Under the pieces are notes generated by a model, which searched no databases, was not told the DNA's origin, and saw only the letters and a list, made by a program, of their open reading frames with translations. Shown here piece after piece: positions 1 through 11,700 of a stretch of DNA of 64,000 nucleotides (the stretch's first letter is position 1; each line of letters opens with the position of its first letter). The stretch is from Cheiracanthium punctorium. Lineage: Eukaryota; Arthropoda; Arachnida; Araneae; Cheiracanthiidae. The DNA lies in assembly GCA_038373885.1 (NCBI GenBank), contig JAWZYV010014408.1, positions 19,122 to 83,121 of the forward strand, read 5' to 3'. The translations under genes and the position numbers were made by a program.

Positions 1-480
1 TTGAAATTTCCACTCTTTTGGCCTTCTGAAATTTTTTGTCTGCCTGCTTGCATGGAAGTATGAATAAAAATATTAATTTTTTCAATACTGAGGAAACATG
101 CCATGCAAAAATGTTAACGTTTCAAATACAGTTTCTCTATGGAGGTGACGAAACCTTCAAAACAAAATGTTGGTATTTTTTAGAGCATGTATGTTTATTA
201 AAGTATAATACTCTTTTAAATTAATAATTTTAATTCTATTAATTATTTTCCAATTACAATTAATTTAAAGTTTCTTTAAATGATTAATAATTTTAGTAAG
301 GAATAAATGATTGATCTGATACGACATCAAAAGGATTTCTGGATAGCAAAGGGACCCAAAGATTTTATCCCCGGGGCCCCGACTTGGCTCTCTGCGCCTC
401 TGCTAGCATCTTATTGTTGTGCAACAGTTGCTACAATTAAAACTGGGCCGTTATTTTGATGTAAACAACTACCATCAGAA
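1..480. other. AT-rich stretch without a recognisable gene
   Basis: No reading frame here looks like a protein I know. The sequence is AT-rich and ends near a short GC-rich patch around 370-400. It may be the far part of the hAT-type repeat that ends at 1370, but I could not match it to the second copy. Confidence 0.4.
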
Positions 481-507
481 CAAATAACCACGCACGCTGA
501 CTTGTAT

Positions 508-678
508 CCGAAGCGGAAAGGGCTTCTCACTCGCGTTTACCGTGCCGGGAAAAAAAAGTGGAATTTCCGACAGGGTTTCCGATATCGGAACGTTCCCGAG
601 AGCATTGTGGTAGACCAAATTGACGCCCTTTCGGAATGTGACGTCATGAGTGAGAAAAGGGTTGTTTTTCCGCTTCGG
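508..678. repeat. Inverted repeat, MITE-like
   Basis: CCGAAGCGGAAA at 508-519 is repeated in inverse as TTTCCGCTTCGG at 667-678. The similarity goes on inward, with CTTCTCAC on the left and GTGAGAAAAG on the right. The layout fits a small foldback or MITE of about 170-230 bp. No target duplication was identified, so the outer ends are unsure. Confidence 0.5.
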
Positions 679-712
679 AAAGATTTCCGAGAAGATCGTG
701 CTAGGGCCCCTG

Positions 713-1370
713 TTTAGGTATAGTCCCTCTTTCCCCATGAAGCCCCCCTCCTTCCTCCTCTATAATTTTTATGGTTTTGTAGCAGGTACGCTGGTTTGAT
801 ATTCCATAAATAATAATTTACAAACATAAGTGCTTCATAGAGTGCTTTTACAGAAGAGGGAGGCTATTTGCAAGTGTGGGGTGGAGGTGGGGGTCGAATA
901 CGAGTATATGTATCACACGCCCAATTCACACATTTTTCTAAAACCATTTTTTGATTTTGATCGTTTTCTTTCATTGTGGGTTCGAGGCAACTACCCCATT
1001 CACCCTTACGTTAATCATGCTCGCTGTGACTCCCCTTTCCTTTGCCCTCTATGGATGAATGCACATATTTACAAAACGGCTGCATATTTTTCTGCCAAGG
1101 AACAACGACTGAGCACATAGTCAGAATATTGTGTGCATACTTTAGTGTTGTTATAAAATAAAGTAAATTAGTCAGAGACTAATGGTTTTCTAAAGAGGAA
1201 TTCTCTTTCAGCAACACAATATGATATGTATGCACATGATCAAGGCCTCTCTGAATTTTGGGCCTTGTCCAAGCTCGGCTTGGGCCCTCGGTTTTTTTCT
1301 TCCTTCTTTCTTGGCGAGATGGTTAATCTAGGCCCATGACCACTGTGACCCCCCTCTGGAACCGCCACTG
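713..1370 (-). mobile_element. hAT-type repeat, end copy (same family as 44204-54600)
   Basis: Read on the minus strand, this segment begins at 1370 with CAGTGGCGGTTCCAGAGG, the same terminus as the element starting at 44204. It then runs in parallel with 44204-44719 and 46925 to about 47000. The match includes the GGGCCCAAGCCGAGCTTGG block and the TGGCAGAAAAATATGCAG block. Here the position of the Harbinger-like insertion (831-848) is empty, so this copy documents that insertion. The other end was not found and probably diverges or is lost upstream of 713. No coding capacity is seen. Confidence 0.7.
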
Positions 1371-2429
1371 GCACCATATGCAGCCAAGAGTAGCAAAATA
1401 ATGAACCGAAATTCGCCTCAAACAACGAGTCTTCTTAAAGATTTCATGGTTTTCAAATGTTCGTTTCTAAATTTTCGTATTTATGTGTAAACTAACAAAA
1501 AATTTTGAAAATCGTAGGGAGGCTGGGAGACAGCTAAGTAGTGCTCAGCCCGCGCAGCCCTCCCCCCCACCCACCTCTGATTACGCCTTTGATGGGGGAT
1601 AAAGTTTTTTATGTAAAGAGAGAAGATAAGAGCAAGCAATTATAAAATATAATCCAGAAGTTGTGCTGCTCGAAGATTTTTATGAAATCATTTTTTATTT
1701 AGCTCTGAACTGTAGCTAAATCAGAAACGTTAAGCGTACGATATTAGTTAAGTTTTGATAAAGCGTATAAAGAAATGAATACTGTCTATATCCGAAACTG
1801 TATTAAACATCAATTTTTCATCTATCTCACAAGGTTCTTCATGATTTAAAATCTTCAAACTTAAATTTGAGTATCAATTTTCTGCCTTGAATTGTTTTTA
1901 AGTCACATTTAAACGGTTTATTTTTAGCATCGAAACTTAATACTGCTGGGAAATGGGAATGTCACAATCGTTTGCAGTTTTGCACAATGGGAAAATCTCC
2001 CTTATGGTCAGACGTCTACAGAAGAGTCTGTATCTCACAATAGAACAAAAGTGAAAGCTTTTGCTGTACTGATTTAAAAAAGAAAGATTACATTACATGA
2101 GAACGACCCTCCTAAAAAAAACGCAGTCCTCTCCCTACTAGAAAGCAATTCCATCATCAATTGTGTCACGGTGTAAAATCTGAAGGGTTCTTGTGGGGGA
2201 AAACACCCGTTTCTTTTTGCCTAGCTATCTGATGGTCATTTGTTTGTGCTTGCGCTCTTGATAAAGAAGGTTGACATCCGTGCCTTACGGCATTACAGGC
2301 GCCCAACGTAATTCCTGAATCCCTGTGAAAGAAAAAGCGGAGTGGGAGACAGAAGAAGCTAGCGATACATTCTCTATTTTTAGGATTCTTAAGTTTAACC
2401 GATTTGGAGGAAGAAATATGATTTGACAC
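1371..2429. other. No gene recognised
   Basis: AT-rich DNA with a C-rich patch at 1550-1590 that resembles the edge of another repeat. No plausible protein, RNA gene or terminal repeat was found. The tail of the BEL reading frame (2285-2524) runs through here only by chance, because the family similarity has already stopped at about 2525. Confidence 0.4.
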
Positions 2430-2524
2430 AAAAAAGTTGGAGTGAAGTTTTTGAAGGGGCTCAGCCCCCTGAATAAAAATATTGGGGGGGCTGAAGCCCC
2501 TTCAAGCCCCATGAAGTCGGCGCC
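2430..2524. repeat. GC-rich palindromic segment at the BEL break
   Basis: GGGGCTCAGCCCC and GGGGGGCTGAAGCCCC form inverted repeats directly beside the point where BEL reverse transcriptase similarity ends. This is the edge of whatever replaced the 3' part of the BEL element. The family is not known to me. Confidence 0.4.
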
Positions 2525-5215
2525 TATGTTCATATACACGTCTGAAAGCAAAACTTCAGCAGCTAATGGATAATCCTTGCCATCGTCTATTGCAATTTGT
2601 TTCAACGACCTAGTGGCTAGATACGGAGCGCTACTAGTACCATAGGTTACGGTGGTTAATTTATATTTCTTCACTGGATCTTCAAAATTATGCTTCCAAA
2701 CGATACGTAGCAAATCGCGCTGAGATTCATCTATAGCAACCATCCTAAACATTTTCCTTATGTCTGCAGTTAACGCGTACTTGTGAATTCTGAATCGAAG
2801 TAGAATTGAAAATAAGTCTTCTTGTATTATACCACCATTCATCTGCAATGAATTTAGAGATTCTCCAGTGGGAGTAACAGACGAAGCATTAAAGACCACG
2901 CGAAGTGGAGTTGTACTATTAGTAGGGCGATAAACACCGTGGTGTGGTAGATAATACGTCACCACTGGCTCTTCTTCTTCAATTATCTCTACCATGTGAC
3001 CCATTGTTTGGTATTCTCGAATAAAATTACGATATAAAATCAGCATTTCCGGATTTTTGACTAACCTTTTCCATAAGGCCTCGAGTCTATTCAAAGCTGT
3101 CTGTTTGGAGTCCCCTAAACAACTGGGATCCTTAGCTAAAGGCATCTGTACTATAAAGCGACCAGATTCATCCCTTTTGAAGGTATTTAAGAAATGCTGT
3201 TCACAAATTCGTTCTTCAGATTTAACGACCGGATTTTCCACGTCCGTTAAATTTTCTATTTCCCAAAATAATCTAATATTTTTGTCTAATTCATCAAGGG
3301 TTGAAATAAGACCACAATGAAAGTCAGGACATGTGTTTTCATGACGCATAATACCACTAGCAGTGAAGCCGAACACAGTATCTTGTAATATCAAATTACC
3401 TCCAGCTAATTTCAATTTTTCAGGTTTTAATAAATCAAAAATTAACTGATTTCCAAGCAACATATGTATTTTACTTGGCAAATGAAAGGATTTATCTGAT
3501 AGATTAATGCCGTCAGGAATTTTTATCCCCTTCATATCAAGTTTACACGTTGGTGTAAAATCTGTAATACTTTCGACAACCAAACAATCAATTATTCTTC
3601 TAAACTGACCTTCCTTATTTGAAATTGCAATTGAAACCTCATGCTTTATTTTATGAGATGCACCTCCAATACCCGAAACTAAGGTGTTTATTTTTCGAAG
3701 CCTTAATCCTAAAGCTAAAGCAGTATCCAATGTGATAATATTCACCATAGAACCGCAGTCAAGAATTGCCTTTATCGGGAACTTATTTCCAACGTTATTT
3801 TCACCAAAAACAAGAACAGTACTTAAAACCACGCTTTGTTTATTTTTTCCCGATACGAAACTCGAACCAATAAATCCTTCCTCTTTCCCAGCTGGTAATG
3901 CAGACCGACTGACACCTTCGTACGGAGGCGAAAAGGGTGGAGAATTCACATTTAACTCTGAATTTACTGCTTCCGTTTTCAAGTGGTTAGTAGTTTCTTG
4001 TGGCGAATGCTTATGATTATCGACACTCTTATTCAAACTTCTACACAATAAGGAATTATGCCGTTTAGAGCAGAAACAATTTCGAACACTAGGGCAATTC
4101 GATAATTTATGCAATGGAGATAAACAATTTATACAAAGATTATGACTTTTTACTACATCAAATCTTTCATTAACTTTCATTGAATTGAAGCGTTTACATT
4201 TAAATAAACTGTGTGCTTGTTTGCATAAAGCACAATTATTAGGCTGAGATTTCGAAAGAAGCACCTTCGGTTTAGAATGGAGGGGAATGTTCTTTTGCTT
4301 GTTTTGGTTATGAAAAGAAGCATTTAAACTTTCTAAAATTTGACATCTTTTTGACAAAAAGGAGAGAAAGTCTTCCCAATCGGGAAATTCAGTACTGTCC
4401 AAGGTCATTTCGTATTGCCTACGAGTCTCATGATCTAGTTTGTTTAACACAATATTAACCAACATTTGCTGAGAAAGTTTGTCGGGTTTCAAATCAAACA
4501 ATTCTAAAGAACGAATATGCTTCTGAATGTTATCTAGTAGGGTTCTTAGATCCCTTGCCGATTCATTATTTAATTTATTCAAGGACAAAATAGAATTGAT
4601 GTGAGATGATGCAATAACACGTTTATTCTCAAATCTTTGTTGCAAAGCGCCTAATAAAGAATCGAATGTATCATTCGGCGTTTGCAAATGTTCAGCTTCT
4701 CCTTTTAACGAAGCTTGCAAATAGTGCAGTTTTTGTTGATTTGTTAAACTTTCATTAGATGTGATAAGGGAGTCAAATTTTGATTTAAAGAGTCCCCATT
4801 CTTGATACGATCCGAAAAATTCTGGTAAATTTATTTGGGGTAATTTCACCTTTACATTTGTGCATACATTATTCGAAATAGAATGTTCTATATTTGAATC
4901 AGAAATGTCAACAACTTTACGAATAGAAGAGAGGAAAGATCTAATTCTTACCTCCTGTTTTTGCAATGCGTCATCGAGGATATCCAAATCATGTTCTTTA
5001 TCGGCAATATTTATTTCTTCCGGTAACTAATAATACTGGAGTCTTAATGATTCACAATCGGTTTGTGTTTTTCTTAAAGAGTTCAATTTCAAATCGAGTT
5101 CAATGTCTTTTTCCGATGACGGAACAAAATCATCTAAATACTTGGTAAGGTTCGTTACCTTTGTTTTCAGGCTGCCTAATTGCCTGTTCAACGTTACGAG
5201 AGTTTGTTTATCCAT
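2525..5215 (-). pseudogene. BEL/Pao retrotransposon gag-protease-RT, truncated
   Basis: Minus-strand polyprotein of the BEL/Pao group, starting at an ATG at 5215. A single in-frame TAG (5027-5029) interrupts the N-terminal coiled region; the same frame then stays open to the break. Order of domains: a Gag-like DUF1759 region (about 4870-4350), Cys/His-rich zinc knuckles (about 4230-4030), a DUF1758-type aspartic protease with the motif ILDCGS (about 3770), then the first half of reverse transcriptase (about 3000-2530) including LTADIRKMF, the motif A aspartate block. The reading ends just where the YVDD box should follow, replaced by unrelated GC-rich sequence. RNase H, integrase and the 3' LTR are absent. 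It cannot make a working polymerase. Identification is firm; exact family is not. Confidence 0.85.
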
Positions 5216-5246
5216 AGGTCCTCCGGCGATGATTAAGGACCAGAAA

Positions 5247-5487
5247 TGTTGCGATACGAAAAAAGTGGACTGTAAGGCGAATGGTCAACAATTAATTTCT
5301 TTATTCTGTGACTATTTAAAATTAAATGAGTCAAGAGAGTACAACGATGCCGTGCTTACGGCTTACAAAACGAGACGACTACTTGCGACTGGCGAAAATC
5401 ACAGCTACCACCCAGAACCCATCGATAGGGTTGCCAGGATCGAGTTGGCGACAAGATACAATTATGAATGAAGGAATACAAGCAATA
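5247..5487 (-). repeat. Probable partial 5' LTR of the BEL element
   Basis: Upstream of the BEL gag start, the minus strand reads to a terminus ending GCAACA at 5247. It is followed by a short leader (TTTCTGGTCC...GCCGGAGGACC) that leads straight into the ATG, as is usual for BEL elements. A polyadenylation-type AATAAAG lies inside. With the 3' LTR lost, the boundaries rest on pattern alone. The other side abuts the Helitron-like repeat at about 5488. Confidence 0.4.
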
Positions 5488-6080
5488 ACAGTCCCATTGG
5501 TGCGAAATACCTAAGCTGTTTCTTTAAATTGAGCTACAAAGAGAAGTGAAAATACATAGTATTAATATTATAAGTAATAGGTAGTATTAATATATTTGTA
5601 AGGAAAATATGAATAATTCCCAATGTATCGCGTTAATAAATATTCCATGAAATTAAAAGTGTTCTATTCATGCTTTACCAACGATTGCCTTACAGCTAAT
5701 TAAACGATAAGTAATTCTTCTTTGCGTTAGTATATCCAGCAATAGTTTCAACGGAAAAGACTGCCTAACTTTTTTTTTTTTTGAGATTCGTTTTTGTCAC
5801 ATGTAGTTATGATCATATGATGGATCATATGTTAGTAAAATATTTGCTTCCTGAAGTATGAAAAGCTGGTGCGCAGCTATTTTGAAATAAAACGATTCTC
5901 CACATCATGTATAATGTCTGATCTATTAATGCTACAAATTAAACCTAAAAAACAGTATGTAGAAATAAGTTGAATGAGATAATGAAAGTGAGTTTTCGCT
6001 GCAAACCGGCTAGCTTTTCATCTTTCGATCGCGAATGACACTGACATATTTTTAGGTCATTATATTGCAATGATCCCAGG
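5488..6080 (+). mobile_element. Helitron-like repeat, copy 1, left part
   Basis: Matches 17972 onward of copy 2 for about 590 bp by eye (for example CTAAGCTGTTTCTTTAAATTGAGC, read here in two overlapping words). At ATCCCAGG (6073-6080) the match breaks and resumes at 15618 with the same eight bases. The intervening 9.5 kb is a hAT-type insertion. Non-coding. Confidence 0.7.
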
Positions 6081-6161
6081 CAGGGTTTGAGCTGAGTTCA
6101 AAAGTTCTTTAGCATAAAAGCTAAGATCAGAGAAAAAGCTTTAGCAAAATGCTAAAATACC

Positions 6162-6407
6162 TGTAAATACAAGTTCACATAGCATTTTCGATGCCTTAAT
6201 AGTGTTTCGTTTACATTTGTATATTAAATATTAAATGTAGGCGTGACACCTTTAATGAATTAAGATATCATGCCGACATTTTCATGCTAAAAAACCAATA
6301 GGTCTGTAAATACAAGCTCACATAGCATTTCCGATGACTTACTAGTGTTTCATTTACATTTGTAAATCAAATATCAAAATGTAGGAATGACATCTTTAAA
6401 GAAGTAA
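6162..6407 (+). repeat. Two diverged copies of a ~103-bp repeat
   Basis: 6162-6264 and 6305-6407 are near-copies with a 143-bp period, inside the left arm of the hAT-type element. They share TGTAAATACAAG, TCACATAGCATTT and ATGTAGG. Their function is not known; subterminal repeats are common transposase-binding regions in hAT elements. Confidence 0.65.
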
Positions 6408-6529
6408 TACACAGCAGTAAAAAAAAAAAAAACATTTTTTAAAAATGAAAATGAAAATTAATAATTGTACTTATCATTAAGAGAAAACAAGTTTAAGACA
6501 GTACAATCCCAACATACTGAATTAATACT

Positions 6530-6803
6530 TGTGCCGGTCGGCTAGCTTTGGGGCAGAGAGCAGGGGCGAAAAAAGACGTAGATCATTCCATGAAAACAGA
6601 CCACTTGAGACAACAAAACATTTTACTAACGAGAAAAACGGTTACAACACACAAGTTACATTTAAAATGAATAAAACACTATCTCAGAACATACGGTAGA
6701 TGCTACGCGCGAATACGCGAGCGAAGAGAGAGATGAACGAACGTTCTCTCGCCGGCAGGGGGAGCGTCGCAGGAAAGAAAGATGATATAGGAGGCGCGCT
6801 ACA
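6530..6803 (-). repeat. Gypsy A 3' LTR
   Basis: Begins TGTGCCGG and ends GCGCTACA on the plus strand. It matches 15060-15339 along its length apart from a 6-bp deletion near 6570. The duplicated target TACT lies immediately left. Confidence 0.95.
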
Positions 6804-6816
6804 AACTCCCCCTCTG
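6804..6816 (-). promoter_or_regulatory. Polypurine tract of gypsy A
   Basis: On the minus strand the bases directly before the 3' LTR read CAGAGGGGGAGTT, almost all purine. This is the usual RNase H-resistant primer for plus-strand DNA synthesis. Confidence 0.8.
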
Positions 6817-6979
6817 GTCCCGCCGACGTCCCGGCAAGGAGACCAGGATAAAAAAAATAGACAAAATGTGCTTACAAGTGACACTAATAATATTTTTTCT
6901 ATAACAGACAGTCATTAAGAAAGTTCGTTAAGGCTGACGAAAAACAGTCACAAACAGTCACTGATTCGTAGGTTTGTGG

Positions 6980-8185
6980 TTATTGTTTGACCTTGGGCGG
7001 TCGTCCTCTTCTTCGCATGGGGTTTGTGTTCCCAGAGGTGTGATGACCTCCGATGGTCTGCTTGTTCGTTTGAGGTGAAAATTCTGTCTGTGGTGCTACC
7101 TTGGGAGGCCGACCTCTTTTGCGAAGTGGATTGATCGGGGAGGTGTCCACTCCACGATAAGGGGATAATGCCGACGTGTGGTACGTAGCTATGGGCACTG
7201 TTGGCTTGTCTAGATTGGCTATGACATAAGCGGTGGGAGACTTCTGTGTAAGTACCAAATATGGTCCATCCCGTTTGGGTATGAACTTTGCAGTCTTGGC
7301 ATGGCTTGCTTTACTAAGCGGGTGCTTTGTAACCCATACTTTGTCACCAGGTACAAAGTAATATTGCCGCCTATTTTTGTCATAGTAGGATTTACGTTGA
7401 TCCTGTTTTATTTCCACTCTCTGTCTAATGTCCTGTGTAATTTTGGCAAATTTCTTGAGATACTGGGTAATCTCTGGTACGTTGTCGTTCTGTACCACAG
7501 CCGTGAAATCTTGCACTACATCATCGACTGTTCTCAGTTCACGGCCGAACGTGAGAAAAGCAGGGGTATGGCCAGTAGTGTCGCATACCGCCGTATTCAT
7601 TGCAAATCTGATGACTGGTATTTTCGATTCCCAGTTATCATGTTCGTCTCCAACCAATATGGCAAGTCTTGGTTTTAAATCTCTGTTTTTGCGTTCAACA
7701 GGGTTGGCTTGGGGAAAATATACCGGTGTAAGATTTTGATCAATCTTCAAGGTAAAACATATCTGCTGTAACACTGCACTAACAAACTGTGGGCCATTAT
7801 CACTGAAAATTCGTCGTGGAATTCCATGCCGCATAAAAACTTCTTCTATGAGAGTTGTAGCACATTCTCGAGCTGTAGCTTGTTCAAGAGGAAAAAGCTC
7901 TATCCACTTGGTTGCACAATCTTCTATTACAAAAATCCACTGTTTGCCGCTAGCTGTCTTGGGCAAAGGGCCAAACAAATCAATTGAAAGTATCTCAAAA
8001 CGTTGTGAGTAGACGGGTGTTCTAAGTAGACCTGATGGCTTCTGGTTACTTGCCTTGTAGCGACTGCATTCAGCACACTTTTTCACGTAATCCGATATAA
8101 ACTTCTTAATTCCATACCAATAGTATCTTTTGGCGATACGTTGATACGTACCCTCTTCGCCATAATGACCGGCACATGGGGTCAT
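6980..8185 (-). pseudogene. Gypsy A integrase region
   Basis: Integrase joins cDNA ends to host DNA. The frame holds the cysteine half of the zinc-binding domain (KKCAECSRYK, about 8065) and a catalytic core with all three acidic residues: SIDLFGP (about 7980), FSDNGPQF (about 7800) and PVERKNRDLK (about 7690). The YVANLDKP-type C-terminal fold and an unusual tail with two AT-hook-like motifs, KRGRPPK (about 7105-7125) and RRGRPPK (about 6993-7013), follow. The histidine half lies in another frame (8106-8471), so a frameshift near 8180 separates it. It shares its messenger and polyprotein with the upstream RT. The core looks intact, but the chain is broken upstream. Confidence 0.88.
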
Positions 8186-8471
8186 CGTGATGTTTCTTAA
8201 GGATTGCTTCCCGTTCTGATGACGGTATGACTAACTGCGCTTCTTCTGAGTCTGCATCCGGGATATAGCGATACAGAACTCCCTGGTTCATAAGAAAACC
8301 TCTCTCAGTCCAATTTGCATATGCTTCTGTTTTTTGGACATCTTCAAACGCTTCAATTATCTTCCTTAGTGATTCATCTGCATGTTGAGCTTCTCGCATA
8401 TCTTTAACATTTCTTGCTGGCATATCAGCGATGACGATACTATCAATTTCACAGTCTCTTGTTCTGGACAC
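8106..8471 (-). pseudogene. Gypsy A linker and integrase N-terminus, out of frame
   Basis: This 121-codon frame carries the stretch that normally joins RNase H to integrase, ending with the histidine pair of the HHCC zinc finger (KKHHDDP, about 8170). The RT/RNase H frame stops being similar near 8460 and this frame takes over; near 8180 the integrase frame takes over in turn. Two compensating frameshifts of one base each would explain it. The region was once a single pol reading frame. Confidence 0.75.
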
Positions 8472-10036
8472 ACTGGTCGAGAAAGCATGTCAGCTATTAC
8501 GTTAGATTTTCCTGGGATATAACAGACTTCTACGTTAAAAGATTGCACTTCCAGTGCCCATCTGGCGAGGCGACCGGTTGGTGATTTGAGGGTAAGAAGC
8601 CATTTCAATGGTTGGTGGTCGGATGCCACAGTAACAAGTGTACCCTCGATGTATCCGCGAAACTTCTTTAACGCCCACGCAACGGCCAATGCTTCCCGTT
8701 CCGTTGTAGAGTAGTTTTTCTCTGCTTGGGTAAGCAGTCTGCTGGCATACTCACTTGGATGCTCTTCAGATCCTTCGCCTTGAAGTAATACGGCTCCGAG
8801 CGCGTAATTACTTGCATCGGTACGTATTATATATGGTTTGGTACCATCCGCTTGCTTCAGAATCGGTGGGGAAATGAGGCATTGTTTTAGAGTTTCGAAA
8901 GCTTTCTGCTGCGAAAAACTCCATTGCCATGATGTGTTCTTTTTTGTTAAATTGCTTAAAGGCCTTGAGATTTCTGCAAAATCTTTTATATAACGTCTGT
9001 ACCATGAGCATGTTTGTAGGAAAGATTTAACTTCTTTTACGTTTTTGGGTGGTGGTATATTCTGGATGGCTGATGTCTTCTCAGGATCTACCTCGATTCC
9101 GTTCTTCTTAATCCAAAATCCTAGGTATTTTACTCTAGACACAGCAAAATGACATTTTTCTCTATTTGCACGAAGTTTAAATAAGAGTAATCTTTGGAAA
9201 ACACTTTTTAGATCTGATATATGTTTTTCAAAAGTTTCTGATAAGACGATTATGTCGTCTAAATACGTAAGAGTTAGGATGTCGCCGAGGCCATTCCTGA
9301 AACGATCCATAAGGCGTTGAAATGTAGCTGGTGCCGTTTTGAGACCCATTGGCATTCTCAGAAATTTAAAGGTTCCAAAAGGACACACGAAGGCTGTTTT
9401 GTCCTGGTCATCCGGATGGATTTGAACTTGGTGGTAACCTGATTGTAAATCTATTGTTGACATAAATGACGTTTGTTTGGCTTCATGGAGAAGCTCATCC
9501 ATTCTGGGTAATGGGTAAGAGTCAGCCACTGTAATTTCGTTTAACTTTCTATAGTCTATGCAAAGACGCACTTTACCATTTGGTTTCGGTACGAGAACCA
9601 CTGGTGAAGCATAAGGAGATTCACACTCCTCGATGATTCCATCTTTCAAAAGCCTATCAAGTTCTTGCTTAAGGAGTTCTTTCTTGACTGGATTCATTCT
9701 ATATGGTGGTACCGCTACTGGTGAGTGGTTGCCGGTATCTATTTTGTGCTGGATGAAAGGGGTTGGTTCTCCCCCTGGACTAAAGATACCTGTAAACTTT
9801 TCTAACAGTTTACATAATTGTAACCTTTCCTCAGTAGATAAGTGACTGCCTTCAGTTTCCTTTAAAACACAAGTGTTCAGTTTAGGAGGTTCGATATCTT
9901 TATCAGATGACCTAGTGCTACAGTTTTGTAAAGGTGAGTCAAAAGTGTCTTTACCTGGCTTACAAGGTGGTACAAATACATCTTTTTCAAATTTGAATCT
10001 TTTCCTAGGATTACAGTTGAAATACCATTTTTTGTT
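8460..10036 (-). pseudogene. Gypsy A reverse transcriptase and RNase H
   Basis: Copies element RNA into DNA and removes the RNA strand. Visible RT motifs: the PYRMNPVKKELL entry region (about 9700), VRLCIDYRKLN (about 9550), FMSTIDLQSGYHQ with the first catalytic aspartate (about 9440), FLRMPMGLKTAP (about 9350) and YLDD (about 9260). RNase H follows with IRTDASNYALG, TEREALAVAW and SDHQPLKWLL, its acidic residues retained. The upstream end is cut by the tRNA-like array: the same 17 bases flank the array, and the protease frame at 12849 continues in register into this frame once one copy is discounted. Before that insertion protease and RT were one frame. Confidence 0.9.
10020..10036. repeat. 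17-bp direct repeat, left copy, flanking the tRNA-like array
   Basis: AAATACCATTTTTTGTT occurs here and at 12849-12865, on either side of the array, and once in the deduced original pol frame. It is therefore a target duplication of 14 to 17 bp; the outer bases are ambiguous because the array end is also T-rich. Confidence 0.85.
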
Positions 10037-10094
10037 AGGCAAGTTGGAGTGTATAGGCTGATTAATTTTATTTTTCACCAACTATGCGAAAAAT

Positions 10095-10163
10095 TCCAGA
10101 GCTGGGATTCGAACCCAGGACTGCCGCAACGTGCGGGTGCTCTACCACTGAGCTACTCTGGGA
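10095..10163 (-). tRNA. tRNA-like gene 1 of array (defective anticodon arm)
   Basis: Acceptor strands TCCCAGAG and CTCTGGA pair over seven bases if one C bulges. The D arm is GCTC/GAGC and the T arm CTGGG/CCCAG with loop TTCGAAT. The A box (TAGCTCAGTGG) and B box (GGTTCGAATCC) match consensus. Only 20 nt lie between the D and T arms, two to three fewer than usual, and the hairpin CCGC-ACGTT-GCGG leaves no normal seven-base anticodon loop. It looks Ala-like in its 5' half. It probably is a Pol III transcript but not a decoding tRNA. TTTTT follows two bases after the 3' end. Confidence 0.65.
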
Positions 10164-10383
10164 CAATTCCCAGATGAAATTTCTCGCATTAGAACCGTTG
10201 GCATTTATCATCTTCCTCTGCAAATCACAGATAGAACAGATGAAATAATTAATTCGCGACAACTCCGTTACGCCGCGGAAATTATATATTTTTAGAAAGT
10301 GATTCCATCAACCTTTCAAGTTATTAGGCAAGTTGGAGTGTATAGGCTGATTAATTTTATTTTTCACCAACTATGCGAAAAAT

Positions 10384-10452
10384 TCCAGAGCTGGGATTCG
10401 AACCCAGGACTGCCGCAACGTGCGGGTGCTCTACCACTGAGCTACTCTGGGA
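10384..10452 (-). tRNA. tRNA-like gene 2 of array
   Basis: Identical by eye to the copy at 10095-10163: intact A and B boxes, shortened anticodon arm, T-run terminator. Confidence 0.65.
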
Positions 10453-10672
10453 CAATTCCCAGATGAAATTTCTCGCATTAGAACCGTTGGCATTTATCAT
10501 CTTCCTCTGCAAATCACAGATAGAACAGATGAAATAATTAATTCGCGACAACTCCGTTACGCCGCGGAAATTATATATTTTTAGAAAGTGATTCCATCAA
10601 CCTTTCAAGTTATTAGGCAAGTTGGAGTGTATAGGCTGATTAATTTTATTTTTCACCAACTATGCGAAAAAT

Positions 10673-10741
10673 TCCAGAGCTGGGATTCGAACCCAGGACT
10701 GCCGCAACGTGCGGGTGCTCTACCACTGAGCTACTCTGGGA
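10673..10741 (-). tRNA. tRNA-like gene 3 of array
   Basis: Identical by eye to the copy at 10095-10163, one 289-bp period further on. Confidence 0.65.
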
Positions 10742-10961
10742 CAATTCCCAGATGAAATTTCTCGCATTAGAACCGTTGGCATTTATCATCTTCCTCTGCA
10801 AATCACAGATAGAACAGATGAAATAATTAATTCGCGACAACTCCGTTACGCCGCGGAAATTATATATTTTTAGAAAGTGATTCCATCAACCTTTCAAGTT
10901 ATTAGGCAAGTTGGAGTGTATAGGCTGATTAATTTTATTTTTCACCAACTATGCGAAAAAT

Positions 10962-11030
10962 TCCAGAGCTGGGATTCGAACCCAGGACTGCCGCAACGTG
11001 CGGGTGCTCTACCACTGAGCTACTCTGGGA
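10962..11030 (-). tRNA. tRNA-like gene 4 of array
   Basis: Identical by eye to the copy at 10095-10163. Confidence 0.65.
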
Positions 11031-11250
11031 CAATTCCCAGATGAAATTTCTCGCATTAGAACCGTTGGCATTTATCATCTTCCTCTGCAAATCACAGATA
11101 GAACAGATGAAATAATTAATTCGCGACAACTCCGTTACGCCGCGGAAATTATATATTTTTAGAAAGTGATTCCATCAACCTTTCAAGTTATTAGGCAAGT
11201 TGGAGTGTATAGGCTGATTAATTTTATTTTTCACCAACTATGCGAAAAAT

Positions 11251-11319
11251 TCCAGAGCTGGGATTCGAACCCAGGACTGCCGCAACGTGCGGGTGCTCTA
11301 CCACTGAGCTACTCTGGGA
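11251..11319 (-). tRNA. tRNA-like gene 5 of array
   Basis: Identical by eye to the copy at 10095-10163. Confidence 0.65.
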
Positions 11320-11539
11320 CAATTCCCAGATGAAATTTCTCGCATTAGAACCGTTGGCATTTATCATCTTCCTCTGCAAATCACAGATAGAACAGATGAA
11401 ATAATTAATTCGCGACAACTCCGTTACGCCGCGGAAATTATATATTTTTAGAAAGTGATTCCATCAACCTTTCAAGTTATTAGGCAAGTTGGAGTGTATA
11501 GGCTGATTAATTTTATTTTTCACCAACTATGCGAAAAAT

Positions 11540-11608
11540 TCCAGAGCTGGGATTCGAACCCAGGACTGCCGCAACGTGCGGGTGCTCTACCACTGAGCTA
11601 CTCTGGGA
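11540..11608 (-). tRNA. tRNA-like gene 6 of array, next to the inversion point
   Basis: Identical by eye to the copy at 10095-10163. It is the last minus-strand copy; its upstream flank runs into the palindrome centre at 11701-11728, so it is divergent from copy 7. Confidence 0.65.
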
Positions 11609-11700
11609 CAATTCCCAGATGAAATTTCTCGCATTAGAACCGTTGGCATTTATCATCTTCCTCTGCAAATCACAGATAGAACAGATGAAATAATTAATTC

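Noticed and set aside
2285..2524. C-terminal extension of the BEL frame
   Set aside because: Open by chance after the break; GC-rich palindromes and loss of RT similarity show it is not BEL coding sequence.
5103..5514. Plus-strand frames over the BEL 5' end
   Set aside because: Opposite strand to Gag and probable LTR sequence; no domain.
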